Source: Diogma glabrata
Taxonomy: Eukaryota > Arthropoda > Insecta > Diptera > Cylindrotomidae
Length of the DNA stretch: 64,000 nt
NCBI GenBank assembly: GCA_963693315.1
Contig: OY856188.1
Span: 268,517,114 to 268,581,113 of the forward strand
Reading direction: 5' to 3'
Below are positions 10,571 through 21,184 of this stretch, in pieces. Every line of letters begins with the position of its first letter. Positions within the stretch are counted from its first letter, which is position 1. Position numbers and translations under genes: made by a program. The notes under the pieces were generated by a model. The model saw nothing but the letters and a program-made list of their open reading frames with translations. It ran no database searches and was not told where the DNA came from.

Positions 10571-11680
10571 GTCTGACATGCCACAACTTTTCTCATTCTT
10601 ACTACAATTAGCAAATCATGTTATTTTATATACCGATCTCCAAACGCTGATAATAAACAAATTACAATAAATCAAATAATAAAACTACTTCCCTGATAAG
10701 CTTCCTTTGATCCAAGTCCTCAAGGTCCTAGTTCTTCATGTAATCGAGATATTTTCCACGTTTAGATCTACCCATTACATCACACTCTTCAATGTTGTTG
10801 GTGTGAGAACTTTGTAAATAAAACAATCAATCACACTTTAACTTAAACATTGTTTTTGTTTTATTTATTGCCATTAATTTTTTTTATTCATTATATTATT
10901 ATTTTGGGTTATTTAATTTTTTTAAACTTTAATTGAATCATCTAATTGACTTCCACCATTCCCCCAAAATCCATAATTTTATGATATCAATAATTTAGAC
11001 TACAGTAATTCAATTAATAGAGTTAATAGTTAATAGTATCATTTATTAGATTATCTTATAATAACACAAAATACACTTATATTACATAAATTAACTTAAA
11101 CCACAATTGACCTTCTGTCATGTGTTTATAATGAAGACCCTTACGTCTTTTCATCACCTTAAAACTCTCGTATACAATTCAATAAACCACTTGTCTTTTT
11201 TCATCCAATCAACTCCCATTCTTCAAACCTCTTCACTCTTTTTGCTACCAAACCGCAATTAATCACTTTAACTGCTAACCACCAAAAAATTCACAAAAAA
11301 CTTCTTCGCACCAGCTAAAAGAAAATTCGTCTGCATAAATTTTATGTTAACTAACATCTTCTTCGGGTATCTTCTTTCTTTTAATTTGCTAATTAATTCT
11401 AATGATTTTTTCTATAATTCGGAAAAAAAATATGGAAAACTTATAAAAAAAACTAAGTTGATACCGGAAGTGTTGGATGTACATTGGAATGTTTAACCAG
11501 TTGTGTTGTTACACAAACGAGTTGAAAAGTGAGTGGAAAATTAAGATCTAAAGTAAATTACTATAGGATGGAAAATGTAAGTACAACCAACATTTAAAAC
11601 TTTGTTCATTACAGGACAGGACGAAAGGAGGAAGTCCAGCTGACTACATTCGTTCTGATAATCATAAGAGAAATTAAGGA
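10571..11680. other. AT-rich stretch, no gene seen
   Basis: Continues downstream of the LTR-like fragment. A TTTGTAAATAAAACAATCAATC segment near 10810 resembles an LTR polyadenylation context but has no partner in view. No coding similarity was found. Confidence 0.4.
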
Positions 11681-11683
11681 ATG

Positions 11684-11758
11684 AAATGGGAGCTGGGCTC
11701 GAACCCAAACCCCGAGAAAAATTCTCTGGCTCTACCGACTGAGCTAGCCGGATCAGAC
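11684..11758 (-). ncRNA. tRNA-like sequence, probably a SINE head or tRNA pseudogene
   Basis: On the minus strand TAGCTCAGTCGGTAGAGC is a perfect D-arm/A-box, and GGTTCGAGCCC about 25 bases later is a perfect T-loop/B-box with a TTGGG/CCCAG T stem. Between them is an anticodon-arm-like segment with a T-rich loop in which position 33 and one stem pair are wrong. The acceptor ends do not pair. The A box resembles tRNA-Lys. It therefore retains an internal RNA polymerase III promoter but is not a functional tRNA. A tRNA-derived SINE head is most likely. It lies just beyond the 3' side of the antisense gypsy element. Confidence 0.65.
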
Positions 11759-11845
11759 AAAACAATTAAAACGAGTACCGAACAAAGGTGAGAGATTCGA
11801 TATACAAAGAACATGGAATGGACTTTTCAGAAAGTAGGAAAGGCA

Positions 11846-12962
11846 CTAAAGGAGAACTAACGGGAAGTAAAATTTATTGACGCACGTCTTTTGAATGGTA
11901 TGTTTCGCGTCGTCGGGAAATAAAGTCCTCCAGTTCGTATGAGGCGTTACCAACCAACCAACCAACCAGATTTGGCACTTGCTTCGCAGCTGCTTTTTGG
12001 CGTCACTTAAAACAAAGTTTCGACGAAAAAGGATATCACCAGCGACAAACGCCCATTTCTGGGCACGCAAATTGTAGCGAGCTGCGTTTTGCACAAAGGT
12101 GAAGTTCTGATAATTGGTCTGAACGATCAAGGGTTTCTCCACTCTCGTCCAGAGAATTCAAGCGTCGGAGTAAAGAATAGGACGTACCATGAGTGATAAT
12201 GGGTAGCCCAAAGGAGGCATACTAGGGAGAACAACCTAAAGTTTGATGTACAGAACACCGAAGAGCACAAGCCTTCTCACTATGATGCACGTCCCACCGA
12301 GTATGGTCTTCGGTTAAGTGCGTATGTAATTTAGCAATGACACTTCTGTTCACTCGCTTGGATCGGATGCGTTAGCTTGTGGGAGTATAAAGCTGTATAG
12401 ATATGGTGAACCCTATACCTTGAAAGGAAAGTTTCAAACAATTTAGATTTAAACTGCGACCTATTGTCTGAGATTATTGTTTCGGGACAGCCAAAAACAT
12501 GGAACACATTAGTTTCTAGCAGCTTAGAGATAGGCTCGGCGGTGAGTTTCCGTAAAGGAACGGAAACTTCGTGAGATGGTTTAAGACAACCAAAATTGCT
12601 ATATGACCGGACTTAGTTCGGGGGCAAGGACTGCTTATATCAATATATAACCGTTGGGGGACTCTTTCAGATTTAAGGGACATCACCATGGGAGCACGAA
12701 GCATCAAGCATGGTGTTAGGTGCTTTGATAATCATACAGATGTCACATTGAGAAACATAGGATTTTATTTGTATGGTCATTCGGGGCCAAAAATAGAATC
12801 GACGTAGATGGTGCAGTGTTTTCGCAACACAACCATGTGCAGAGGTAGGAGAATCATAGGCCTGGGAATCAACTTAGTCGTTAACTCCTCGGGAATCCAC
12901 AACTTCCAAGTTTGACCTTTCGGTGTCACATCACTGGGGGAGAAATTAAGTTTTGTATACAC
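11846..12962 (-). pseudogene. Ty3/gypsy integrase region, decayed
   Basis: The integrase of LTR retrotransposons joins cDNA to the chromosome. Downstream of the RNase H remains and in the expected pol order, minus-strand segments read VPQRLYIDISSPCPRTKSGH (about 12660-12600) and then VVLNHLTKFPFLY. These match the D-containing first block of the DDE core (the IDISGPLPRSKxG...VVVDxLTKF pattern). A later segment, NFTFVQNAARYNLR...WAFVAGDILFRRNFVLSDA (about 12100-11990), resembles the C-terminal part where the polyprotein describes plant or virus-like pol tails. Stops and frame changes occur throughout. No LTR was recognised on the 11.8-kb side. Confidence 0.72.
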
Positions 12963-13560
12963 AAGTCCATCGGACGTGCGTAAATCGGGGAGAGAACCAT
13001 TGAGTCAGTGACTATCTTTACCAATTTAAGGTAGTTGTCACTGAGGAAAGTAGGGAATTTTAAATCAAAATTAAAATTATCAATTTTGTCCTCGGTAACC
13101 GCATCGATGGAGAACATTCGTGAAAGAGCATCCGAAACCACGTTTAGCTTACCACGCCGATGCTTAATCTCTAAAGTGAATCCTTGCAGTTTAAGCTCCA
13201 TGGGGCCAGACGACCTGACATATCTTTTTGCTAGATTAACCACTTTAGAGAAGCGGAGCAGTAATGATCTTAAAAGAGTGACCCTCGATGTACGCGATTA
13301 ATTTCTTGATACCTAGGATTGCAGCAAGGCAATTGCTTTTCGCTGACGGAGTTATTTCGTTGAGCTGAGTTCAGTTTCTTAGACATATAGGCTATAGGAT
13401 GTTCAACACTCTCTTTGTCCAATTGTACCAGTACACAGCCCACACCATCATTACTCGCGTCGCATTGTAGGATAAACGGCTAAGAATAGTTTGGATTCAC
13501 CAGAACTGGTGCCGAGGTCAATGCTTTCCTTAACGAGTTAAAGGCCACATCAGTTCGGGG
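12926..13560 (-). pseudogene. Ty3/gypsy RNase H region, decayed
   Basis: Minus-strand segments in order: a region reading CNAxxVMMVWAVY/YWYNWTKRVLNIL from the start of RNase H (cysteine/aspartate block, about 13500-13400), LAAILGIKKLIAYIEGHSFK (about 13330-13280), then LKLQGFTLEIKHRRGKLNVV followed by SDALSRMF (13200-13110). The last is the diagnostic end of the gypsy RNase H (the H-x-x-G-x-x-N-x-x-x-DALSR signature). Several stops and frame changes separate them, so the protein cannot be made. This joins the reverse transcriptase half (13561-13906) and integrase (below 12962) into one antisense pol. Confidence 0.85.
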
Positions 13561-13906
13561 GTTCACACTAATTTGTTATTAGATTTTTGCAATAAATCGG
13601 ATATTGTTGCCGTTAATGAAGCAAACGCAGAAATAAACCGACGGCAATAACCAGCCAAGCCTTAAAAATGTTCTAATCTGTTTCAGCGTGGTTGGCACGG
13701 GAAACTCAGATATTGTGTCGGTTTTATCTTCATCGATTTTTAATACACCTCGATACCTACTACGTATCTCAAGTATTTCACTTTCGGGTTTAATAAATTA
13801 CTCTTCTCAACATTGATCGTCATGTTTGCATGTCGTAGACACTTGGCGACTTCGTTCAATATATCAAATTGGTTTAAAAAGGTGTCAGTAACAATTAGAA
13901 AATCAT
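13561..13906 (-). pseudogene. Ty3/gypsy reverse transcriptase, C-terminal half
   Basis: Immediately after the insertion duplication, the minus strand reads DDFLIVTDTF, NQFDILNEVAKCLRHANMTI and NVEKSNLLNPKVKYL (13906-13770), the standard palm-to-thumb sequence following the gypsy catalytic DD. AGYCRRFI (about 13660-13640) then corresponds to the thumb/connection xYYRRFI block. The upstream half lies at 15066-15690; the 1.16-kb palindrome separates them. Stops follow at several points. Confidence 0.87.
13893..13906. repeat. left target-site duplication of the palindromic element
   Basis: AATTAGAAAATCAT here is repeated exactly at 15066-15079. On the minus strand it encodes the reverse transcriptase residues around DDFLI, so removal of the insert plus one copy reconnects the gypsy frame at this point. 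Confidence 0.85.
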
Positions 13907-13976
13907 ATAAGAACTGAATCTAAAAAATTATGGTGCAAATTATGAAACTTTTTGCAATCCATACACTTTTAGAGCG

Positions 13977-14053
13977 ATCTAGTTTCGAACCAATGAGAAA
14001 ATTTTTAAACTTTAAAAAAGTTTATCATTCTCATCAGGGCTAGCCGACTAGAT
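13977..14053 (-). ncRNA. candidate hammerhead ribozyme (type III arrangement), left arm
   Basis: The reverse complement is identical to the right-arm motif at 14857-14933: ATCTAG-TC, GGCTAGCC, CTGATGAG, a 42-base stem II region, CGAAAC, TAGAT. Transcription on the minus strand would produce the ribozyme sense. See the right-arm entry for fold details and doubts. Confidence 0.6.
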
Positions 14054-14856
14054 AAACTCTACCAAAAAATGTCAACGCTAATGTATATAAACCAAAAATT
14101 AGGTTACAACTCTAGCGAAGTGTAAAAACAAAAAATTTACATAAACATACATTTAATAAATTCAGGTTTAGTCAATTAATTTCTCTGGTGATCACTGTTT
14201 TGTTATACTCTAGACATTCTAGTATTGAATAACAAAATTGTATCGGTGAGAGGAAGATGACTAGTCTTCACTTGTGTCTATTGACACATGATCAACAATT
14301 AATTCAGTAAATTATTTGTGATATAACATCACCCCGATGGAAAATCTCCCATCAAGAATAATATAAGAACTGAATCTAAAAAATTATGGTGCAAATTATG
14401 AAACTTTTTGCAATCCATACACTTTTAGTGTTTTAGTGATTTTGCAATCCATACACTTATCACATACCAAACTAGATCGCTCTAAAAGTGTATGGATTGC
14501 AAAAAGTTTCATAATGTGCACCATAATTTTTTAGATTCAGTTCTTATATTATTCTTGATGGGAGATTTTCCATCGGGGTGATGTTATATCACAAATAATT
14601 TACTGAATTAATTGTTGATCATGTGTCAATAGACACAAGTGAAGACTAGTCATCTTCCTCTCACCGATACAATTTTGTTATTCAATACTAGAATGTCTAG
14701 AGTATAACAAAACAGTGATCACCAGAGAAATTAATTGACTAAACCTGAATTTATTAAATGTATGTTTATGTAAATTTTTTGTTTTTACACTTCGCTAGAG
14801 TTGTAACCTAATTTTTGGTTTATATACATTAGCGTTGACATTTTTTGGTAGAGTTT

Positions 14857-14933
14857 ATCTAGTCGGCTAGCCCTGATGAGAATGATAAACTTTTTTAAAG
14901 TTTAAAAATTTTCTCATTGGTTCGAAACTAGAT
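14857..14933 (+). ncRNA. candidate hammerhead ribozyme (type III arrangement), right arm
   Basis: Hammerheads are self-cleaving RNAs with the invariant core CUGANGA...GAAA and an NUH cleavage triplet. Here stem III is ATCTAG (14857-14862) pairing perfectly with CTAGAT (14928-14933). The cleavage triplet GTC is at 14862-14864, stem I is the 8-base GGCTAGCC hairpin (14865-14872), CTGATGAG is at 14873-14880 and CGAAAC at 14923-14928. Stem II starts with G-C, A-U, A-U and U-G pairs and is capped by an internal TAAACTTT/AAAGTTTA hairpin. All core bases are present. Doubts: stem I has only two or three pairs, and ATGAGAA can instead pair with TTCTCAT (14910-14916), which would hide the core. One such motif per 456-bp unit would cut a tandem transcript into unit-length RNAs. 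Activity is inferred. Confidence 0.62.
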
Positions 14934-15065
14934 CGCTCTAAAAGTGTATGGATTGCAAAAAGTTTCATAATTTGCACCATAATTTTTTAGATTCAGTTCT
15001 TATATTATTCTTGATGGGAGATTTTCCATCGGGGTGATGTTATATCACAAATAATTTACTGAATT

Positions 15066-15079
15066 AATTAGAAAATCAT
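15066..15079. repeat. right target-site duplication of the palindromic element
   Basis: Exact repeat of AATTAGAAAATCAT at 13893-13906. It overlaps the YLDD catalytic codons of the gypsy reverse transcriptase (15075-15086 on the minus strand). Confidence 0.85.
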
Positions 15080-15690
15080 CTAAATATTCAAAGACACAGG
15101 ACCTTAAATGGGGAGGGATGACTTGATCCATTATTTTTGTCATGGTCTGAGCTGCATTGCACAGTCAGAAGGAAATCCTTACAAACTGGTATAATGGCCG
15201 AGCAGGCACGGTGAACAGTTTTCTTCCTGGACGATTTTTCGTAAGTTATTTGCCAGAAGGCATCTTTCAAATCCAAGCTGGAGATAAAGTTGGCTTGAGG
15301 TATAAGCGACTTAGAACTCAATCTATTTTTCGAAGGGAATCTTAACGGGAGCGGGATTAACTTTACGGGAGTCCAAACATAAACAAACCTTACCAGGTTT
15401 GCATACTAGGACCACTGGCGAGCTCCAACGACTGGAACTTTCTTCGATGACACTCAGCCTCAGCATATGATCCAGCTAATCTCCTTGCATTTTCTCTATT
15501 GCTGGTGATATGAGGTAGTGTCTTTGTTTATGAGGACAACGTCACTAACATCAATGATGTGTTCAAGCACTCGTGTTTGACCTAAACCCATTTTAAAAAT
15601 GACGAAAGAAGTTGTATCGCATTCTGAAGCTGTTCATCTTCGTCTGAAGTGAGATCTGTGGAGATCGCATTTATAATGTGTTTAACGAAA
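15066..15690 (-). pseudogene. Ty3/gypsy reverse transcriptase, N-terminal half
   Basis: Reverse transcriptase copies the element RNA into DNA. On the minus strand, segments from about 15680 to 15075 read DEDEQLQNAIQLL, a SSRWSSPVV-like block, a PSKNR/LIPQANFISSLDLKDAFWQI segment carrying the first catalytic aspartate (LDLKDAFWQI, about 15275-15245), a VPARPLYQF-like block, CNAAQTMTKIMDQVIP (about 15150-15105) and FEYLDD (15090-15075). The order is exactly that of a gypsy reverse transcriptase, but at least four frame changes are needed. The frame breaks off at the palindrome and resumes at 13906. Similar elements carry gag and protease further 5' (higher coordinates), but nothing beyond about 15690 was recognised. 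Confidence 0.87.
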
Positions 15691-16009
15691 CAATAATTTT
15701 TTTTTTACCTTCAATACAATTAACAGCCTTTTTTAACGAGTGCGATTATCCTGATAAAAAAAGTAATGATAAAAGTTTGTAAAGTTTTGAAATTTGTTCA
15801 AAAAGACAAATTAAAACATTTGAAAACACTGCTTTGGATAAGTTTACAGGATTGCAAACATTTCAGGAGTAATTTACTCAAACTATGACAGATTAAATTT
15901 ATTTACCGTACCAACTCATAAGGATCAGATTTTGGAGGATGTTGCAGTGAGTTAAAGTTTTTTTTGTTGGAAGATTCTAATTTTAAGAAATTTCATTGCT
16001 TCATTTTCA

Positions 16010-16290
16010 TTTTTGTTAGTTACTTCGGTCTGAAAGACCTAAGTATTACATTCATGAGCCAAAAGTGAAATTCTTACCCCCACTTTTTTGGCATTTCTCG
16101 ACGTTTTAGGACTTACTAATTCTAAAAAAGCAGAAAAAAATTGTATGTCTGTCTGTCGCCCGGCCGTCACAACCTACGAAATCTAGAAAACCACTGGACG
16201 GATTTCAAAATTTTTTTTCTTAAAATAGGTTTACTCAATGGAAAGAGCCGAAAGGACGATGTGTTCGATAACTGTACCGGAAGTGTGTAA
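16010..16290 (+). repeat. probable dispersed repeat (TGTCTGTCTGTC type)
   Basis: Contains CTTACCCCCACTTTTTTGGC, GTATGTCTGTCTGTCGCCCGGC, a CCACTGGACGGATTTCAAAATT segment and CGATAACTGTACCGGAAG. The combination of a GTCTGTCTGTC tract followed by an ACGGATTT motif is common to arthropod interspersed repeats. No second copy is in this window, so the family is unassigned. Confidence 0.4.
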
Positions 16291-19200
16291 AAAAAATCAT
16301 TAAGTGTTTCAAAAACAGCAAATTTTCATATTTTTGGGTAAAAAAACGTTCATTTTAAGTGATTACGGGTAGAAACATTGGTAAGAATTGGTATGTGAGA
16401 TCAAAAACTAGATTATTGCATTGTAAGTTTGTCAAAAAAATGTTGTCGAAAAAAAGATTTTTATTTCCTTTTTTACCCGATTTTTTGGAAAAAAATAAAA
16501 TTGATAATTTGTATTACTTGAAATTTTATTATTATTATAGAGAATTATGGCATTATAAGTTTGTCAAAAAATAATGTCAAGTGTGTCAAAAAATGATTTT
16601 ATTTATTTTTTTAGCCAAGTTTTTGGAAAAAAATGTAGCTGTTTTTATGACGTAAATGTAATTGAAAATGAAATTGGACATGGAAATTTTTGAATTTGTT
16701 ATAGTTTTTGAAATATTTTTTGAATTTTGATAAAAGTTTGTATTATTGGTTTTGTAATAATTTTTGAAATATTTTGAGAGTTATGGAAAAATTTTAAATT
16801 TTTGATTTTATTATAATTTTTGGAATTTTGAGAAAAGTTTGATGTTATTTAATTTCTACAATATTTTTGGAATTTTGAACGAAATATGAATTTGTGATTT
16901 TGTAATATTTTCTCGAAACGCTAAATGGAGAGGTTTTTGAGTAGTTTGCTGAGTGTATCATCTTTTCACTAAATAATGTTAATTTATGATCTGTTAAAAT
17001 TTTCCGGCATCGTAATGATGTTTCGTGTTAGTTTTGTAATAAATTTCTAAACAGAGATAGAAAAATACTTGTACTTTAACAAAGAGTTTAGATTGATATA
17101 CATCGCTGCCCAAAACTAAAAACCATGTCCTCATAAAAGTTTTTTGTCGAAAACTATTTCAAAATCCTTAACCCAGACTAAAGCCTTGATATCTCAGAGC
17201 TTTAAGATTTCAGCCTTATTTTAGCCAAATTTCACATATAATGTTTGCATGGTAAAATTAGTTTGGTTCAAAAAAATATCATGAAGAGTTTTGTAAAAAT
17301 CTCTGAAAACGATGTATTCGGATTCCGGGCGCTCTCTGAAATAACCTTGCCTTGTCTGTATAGTACGGTTCTTTTTTCTTCACAACTCTTTAAAAAAAAT
17401 GTTAAAAATTAATAATAACAAGAAAAAATTTGTAGAAATTAAGGGTATTGGAAGAAAAAGCATAAAAAATGGACACCGCCAGCTTAAGATTTGCTCCCAA
17501 CTCAGGAGTTGTAACGACAGGTCTGTTTCAAATTTTATTCTAAACCAAGAATATTCTTATCCAAAGAAATTCTCTAAAAGATTTACTATTTTATTTTGGT
17601 TCCGGCCTTATTTCATCTTATAATATATAAATAATTCATGTCAACAATCGTAAAAACATTGATGTGTGCTACAGTTCAATCAACTAATTTTTTAAAATTT
17701 TCTCAGGTAATTGCTTTGTTGCATCACACAAGCAATAAAACAAGTTTTTAGCTACACAAATAATAAAAATTTTGTTATGTAAAGCTTTTGTCATAATATT
17801 ATTTGTAGATATAATACGGTTGTTCAATTTTATAAAAAGTAGAATGGTTGTCTGTAGTTGTAGAGAAGAATATTTTCTCGTTTGACTAGAATTGTTCTGA
17901 GATTATATGGAGAAATTTTAAATTTGTGTCCGATGATATTCAATCAAATGTTAGATCGAGAGGATAATAATAAAAATAAAGATTATATCTAGTTGTAAAT
18001 TTATTAAAATTGTTAATTTTTTCCATATATACAACGTCTTTATCGATTTCATACAACAGAAATCAAGGCAACAACAAAATTTTTTACCGTTTTCACTACT
18101 TCAGGACAGCGGAGAATCTCAACCGTTTGCCTGTTTGAACTCACCGATTGACAAGTAAACTGGGACAATAATGTTTGAGAAATTTATACAAAACCAATAC
18201 GTTGGGTTTTGCTTCTAGCACATTCTATCGTAATCATATTGTCTTTATAGTAACTGTCAATTCAAAATTCTCAATAACTTAACTTTACTTTTAAGATAAA
18301 TCAAATTAGCAAAAAAAAAATCATTTAATAAAACTATTTCTCTTATAAAGATTTTAAAGGAAAAGTTTTTACTTAAGTTTTAAAAAAACAAAAAAGTAAA
18401 AAAAATGTCAAAAACTAAAGTAAATAAAAAAAAAATCATTTAATTTTTTAATCAAGAGAAAAGCTAAATTAAAGTTTAAATGGAAAAATACAAAAAAAAA
18501 AAAATTACAACTTAATTTAAAAGTTCAATAAATATTTTGAAATAATATTCTGTAAATTTTTTTTTCTTTAATACTTGCGCTCGAATGTTCCGTTTGATAA
18601 TTTTTAGGATTTCATAAAGCGTTGCTTTGAAAGTTGTGCTTTTAGTTTTAGTCGAATTAAAAACAATGTGGTGTTGTTGTTCTTTTTCGATTTACTTTTA
18701 CTACATATATATACATAGTTTTATAAACTTACAGAGACAACATTTTTACAAAGAAAATATTAAATGATTTTAAAGAATAAGACTTGCAATTATTTACTGA
18801 GAAAGATAAAAATTAATTGAAGTAAAACGAAACAAATTTTTCTGTGATTAAAAGTGAATCAATGTAATTTGCTGAAATGATTTCAATAAAAGCTTTTAAT
18901 AAGTTTTGTTTTGTTCAAGTTTTTGCTATAAGAAAAATATTTAAAAAAAAAATTAGTTTTATTTGATCCCGGTAAAGGCAGATGAAACTCTTAAGCTGCC
19001 ATGTTTTACTGTACTGTTTATAGTGTTCCATTTACCTTACATTTAATTCTTTTTTGTTTGTCCAACATATTAATTATTACAATTGACATGCACAAATTAA
19101 ATAGATTGGTTTTGTTTTCTGGCTATCCCTTATATGCCTTCATTTTGTTTGAGTTTTCAAAAGTTCATCTAACATTATGATTATGGGATTCTTTGTCTTA

Positions 19201-20680
19201 TTTTGTGTAGCTTTTTTTTGCAATGTGAGAAATAAAATTTCCTTGGAAAATACTTATTGGTTAATATTTTAAAAATTCACGTGTGTTGATGTTTCGAATA
19301 TCGATTTTTAATTTTCAAATCAAAATATATCTTGAACTAAGCAAATGAATTCTTGAAGCGATTTCTTGAAAATTTACAGTCTGATGCAAAATTAAACTCA
19401 AATTTATATGTAAATAAATTTGATAAAAAAACTAGACAGAATTTCTAATGAACTCATTAAAATATTGCGCAACATATGATTTTATTAGTTTGACGTATGA
19501 TTGAACATCATATCTGTTTATGTGTAAATTTTTATCCAATTTGACACAAAACAATAAATTTCCAAGAATTTAGTAGAGATGTGAATTCACAAAAATGTTT
19601 TTATATGAATCAATTGTTGCTATTACTTCTAATTTTAATTTATATAGATTTCTTTTGCCCGGAGATTCAAGTCTGATTATTAATCGCCTGATACGATTTT
19701 TATCAGGAATATATATTCCACTTTTTAACTTCTAATATATCAACAAGTTTTAGGTTTCGAAGGCCATTTTGGTTCCATATTAACATTAATTACATAAAAA
19801 CAGTGTAACCAATAAAATAGATGTAATTAAATGAAAAAAAAAATATTTTGTTAATACTTAATACAAGATAGCGTCCAACGGAATCTTCAGAGTGACAATG
19901 CATGGGTCTTTGGATCCAAATAGGGTTGTACTGAAGCCAACAGTTTTTTTAATAGAAGTTTTTTATATGTAAAAGTTAATTTTCGGTATTTCGTGTTATT
20001 GGCTACCGCTACCCTTACGATCACGCAGACTCCGAGTTGGACTGACACTTTTTTGTTAGTTATTGATGGCTATGCACCCTGCGAATGTTTCGTGAAAACC
20101 TGGGTCTTCGGCAGACCGAAAACTACAGTGCTATGCTTCCTTATAGTTTGTTTTCTATTGCTTTTAATTTTCAGTCTTTAGAGCATAGCCTATATTTTAA
20201 TGAATTTTAAATTAATTTTTTCTATTTCGTGTAATTTTCTTACAGTTTTTTGGGAATTTTTTTTTATAATTTTAAGGATCTATAGATTGTCTTTAGAACT
20301 ATGGTAATTTTAAGTTTTATAATTTTAAATAATTGTTTTTAAACTTTTGTAAGTTTTAATTTTTTTTTAATATTAGTAATTATTTTTTTAAATTTCTTTA
20401 GATTTTCTTTGAATTTAGATTTTTTCGTATATTTGAAAATTTTGAATTATTTGAATTTTTTAGTTATTTTAATTTTTGCATATTTTGAATTTTTTCAGTT
20501 AGTATATCGGACCGACCGCTGCCGAACTTCAACTGCCAACTCCAACCATCTTTTGTTTTAGAAGTTAGAAGTTTATTTTGAAGTTTTGGTTTCTTTATTG
20601 AATACATTTTTTTTTAAATTTTTGAGAATTATTTTTGGTTCCTTATTTTATTTTTTCCAATTTATTTCAGTTTTTTCTAG
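16291..20680. other. AT-rich stretch, degenerate short repeats, no gene
   Basis: From 16360 to 16900 short phrases such as TTTTTGAAATATTTT, TTATGGCATTATAAGTTTGTCAAAAA and AAAATTTTGGAATTTTGA recur irregularly, suggesting slippage-generated sequence. The rest is A/T-run DNA. A slightly GC-richer patch near 19990-20180 reads as a hydrophobic frame but has no recognisable family. Confidence 0.45.
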
Positions 20681-20689
20681 CTATCTTGT

Positions 20690-20998
20690 GGTACGAGGCT
20701 TAGTGGTTCATAGGGGCTCACCAGTTGGTCGTGCACGCCAATATGCCCTGCCGCTAGTTCACTTGAGCGAATGTTCTTCAGACCAACTTCTGCCAGCTGC
20801 TAATTTTTTATTGAGATTATCATCGCCATTTTGTACCCGGATAACCCTTTTCAACTTACATTAATATATATAACCTGCACAAGTACCTGGATTAATTCTC
20901 AAGCATCTTCAAAATTATTTATGATTGCAATTGTACCCGGATCACTAATTCTACTGTTACAAAAAAATATAAAACAACAATCAAGCACCAAAACACAT
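20690..20998 (+). repeat. probable BEL/Pao long terminal repeat (5' side)
   Basis: A block shared with 10441-10570 (GGTCGTGCACGC...CCGCTAGTTCACT...AGACCAA) is followed by a stretch ending in AAAATATAAAACAACAATCAAGC just before the primer-site-like GGTCCTTCGAGCCGG and a BEL gag. This is the position expected of a 5' LTR. No 3' LTR was seen, so the limits are approximate. Confidence 0.55.
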
Positions 20999-21018
20999 GG
21001 TCCTTCGAGCCGGACATA
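20998..21018 (+). promoter_or_regulatory. BEL/Pao leader motif GGTCCTTCGAGCCGGA
   Basis: This motif is familiar from insect BEL/Pao elements just downstream of the 5' LTR. It lies 170 bases ahead of the gag start. Variants in inverted orientation are found at 50939-50957 and 51117-51134. Confidence 0.6.
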
Positions 21019-21184
21019 TTAAGAAATTCAAACTATACTGTGAGATTCAAACGAAAGATTTATACTGTGAATTGTGACTTGCGACTGATATAAAACTAGA
21101 TATACAGAATTTATCATTGGGTGAAGATAATAAAGTGATTAATTTATTTACACTTATCGGGTTTAATATCACAAATTCAACCAA

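Larger units (their letters stand above)
13907..15065. mobile_element. 1.16-kb palindromic (foldback) element with hammerhead-like motifs
   Basis: The left arm (13907-14428) and right arm (14472-15065) are nearly perfect reverse complements around a spacer of about 43 bases. Each arm is also internally repetitive: the block containing CTAGATCGCTCTAAAAGTG starts at 14472 and again at 14928, a 456-bp period, so each arm holds a little over one tandem unit and the two arms are head-to-head. The right arm carries an outermost block of about 65 bases (near 15000-15065) that the left terminus lacks, although the left arm has it internally (14301-14364). No protein is encoded. A 14-bp duplication flanks it. 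Each arm carries one hammerhead-like core. The layout resembles Penelope-like or retrozyme/satellite insertions more than a classical TIR transposon, but the class is not settled. Confidence 0.85.

Noticed and set aside
14872..14916. ATGAGAA...TTCTCAT hairpin as the sole structure of the right arm centre
   Set aside because: It overlaps the hammerhead core; the simultaneous presence of the GTC triplet, CTGATGAG, CGAAAC and the ATCTAG/CTAGAT stem is better explained by a ribozyme, although the hairpin is kept as a caveat.
16359..16574. Lys/Tyr-rich open frame
   Set aside because: Low-complexity translation of AT-rich slippage sequence with no family features.
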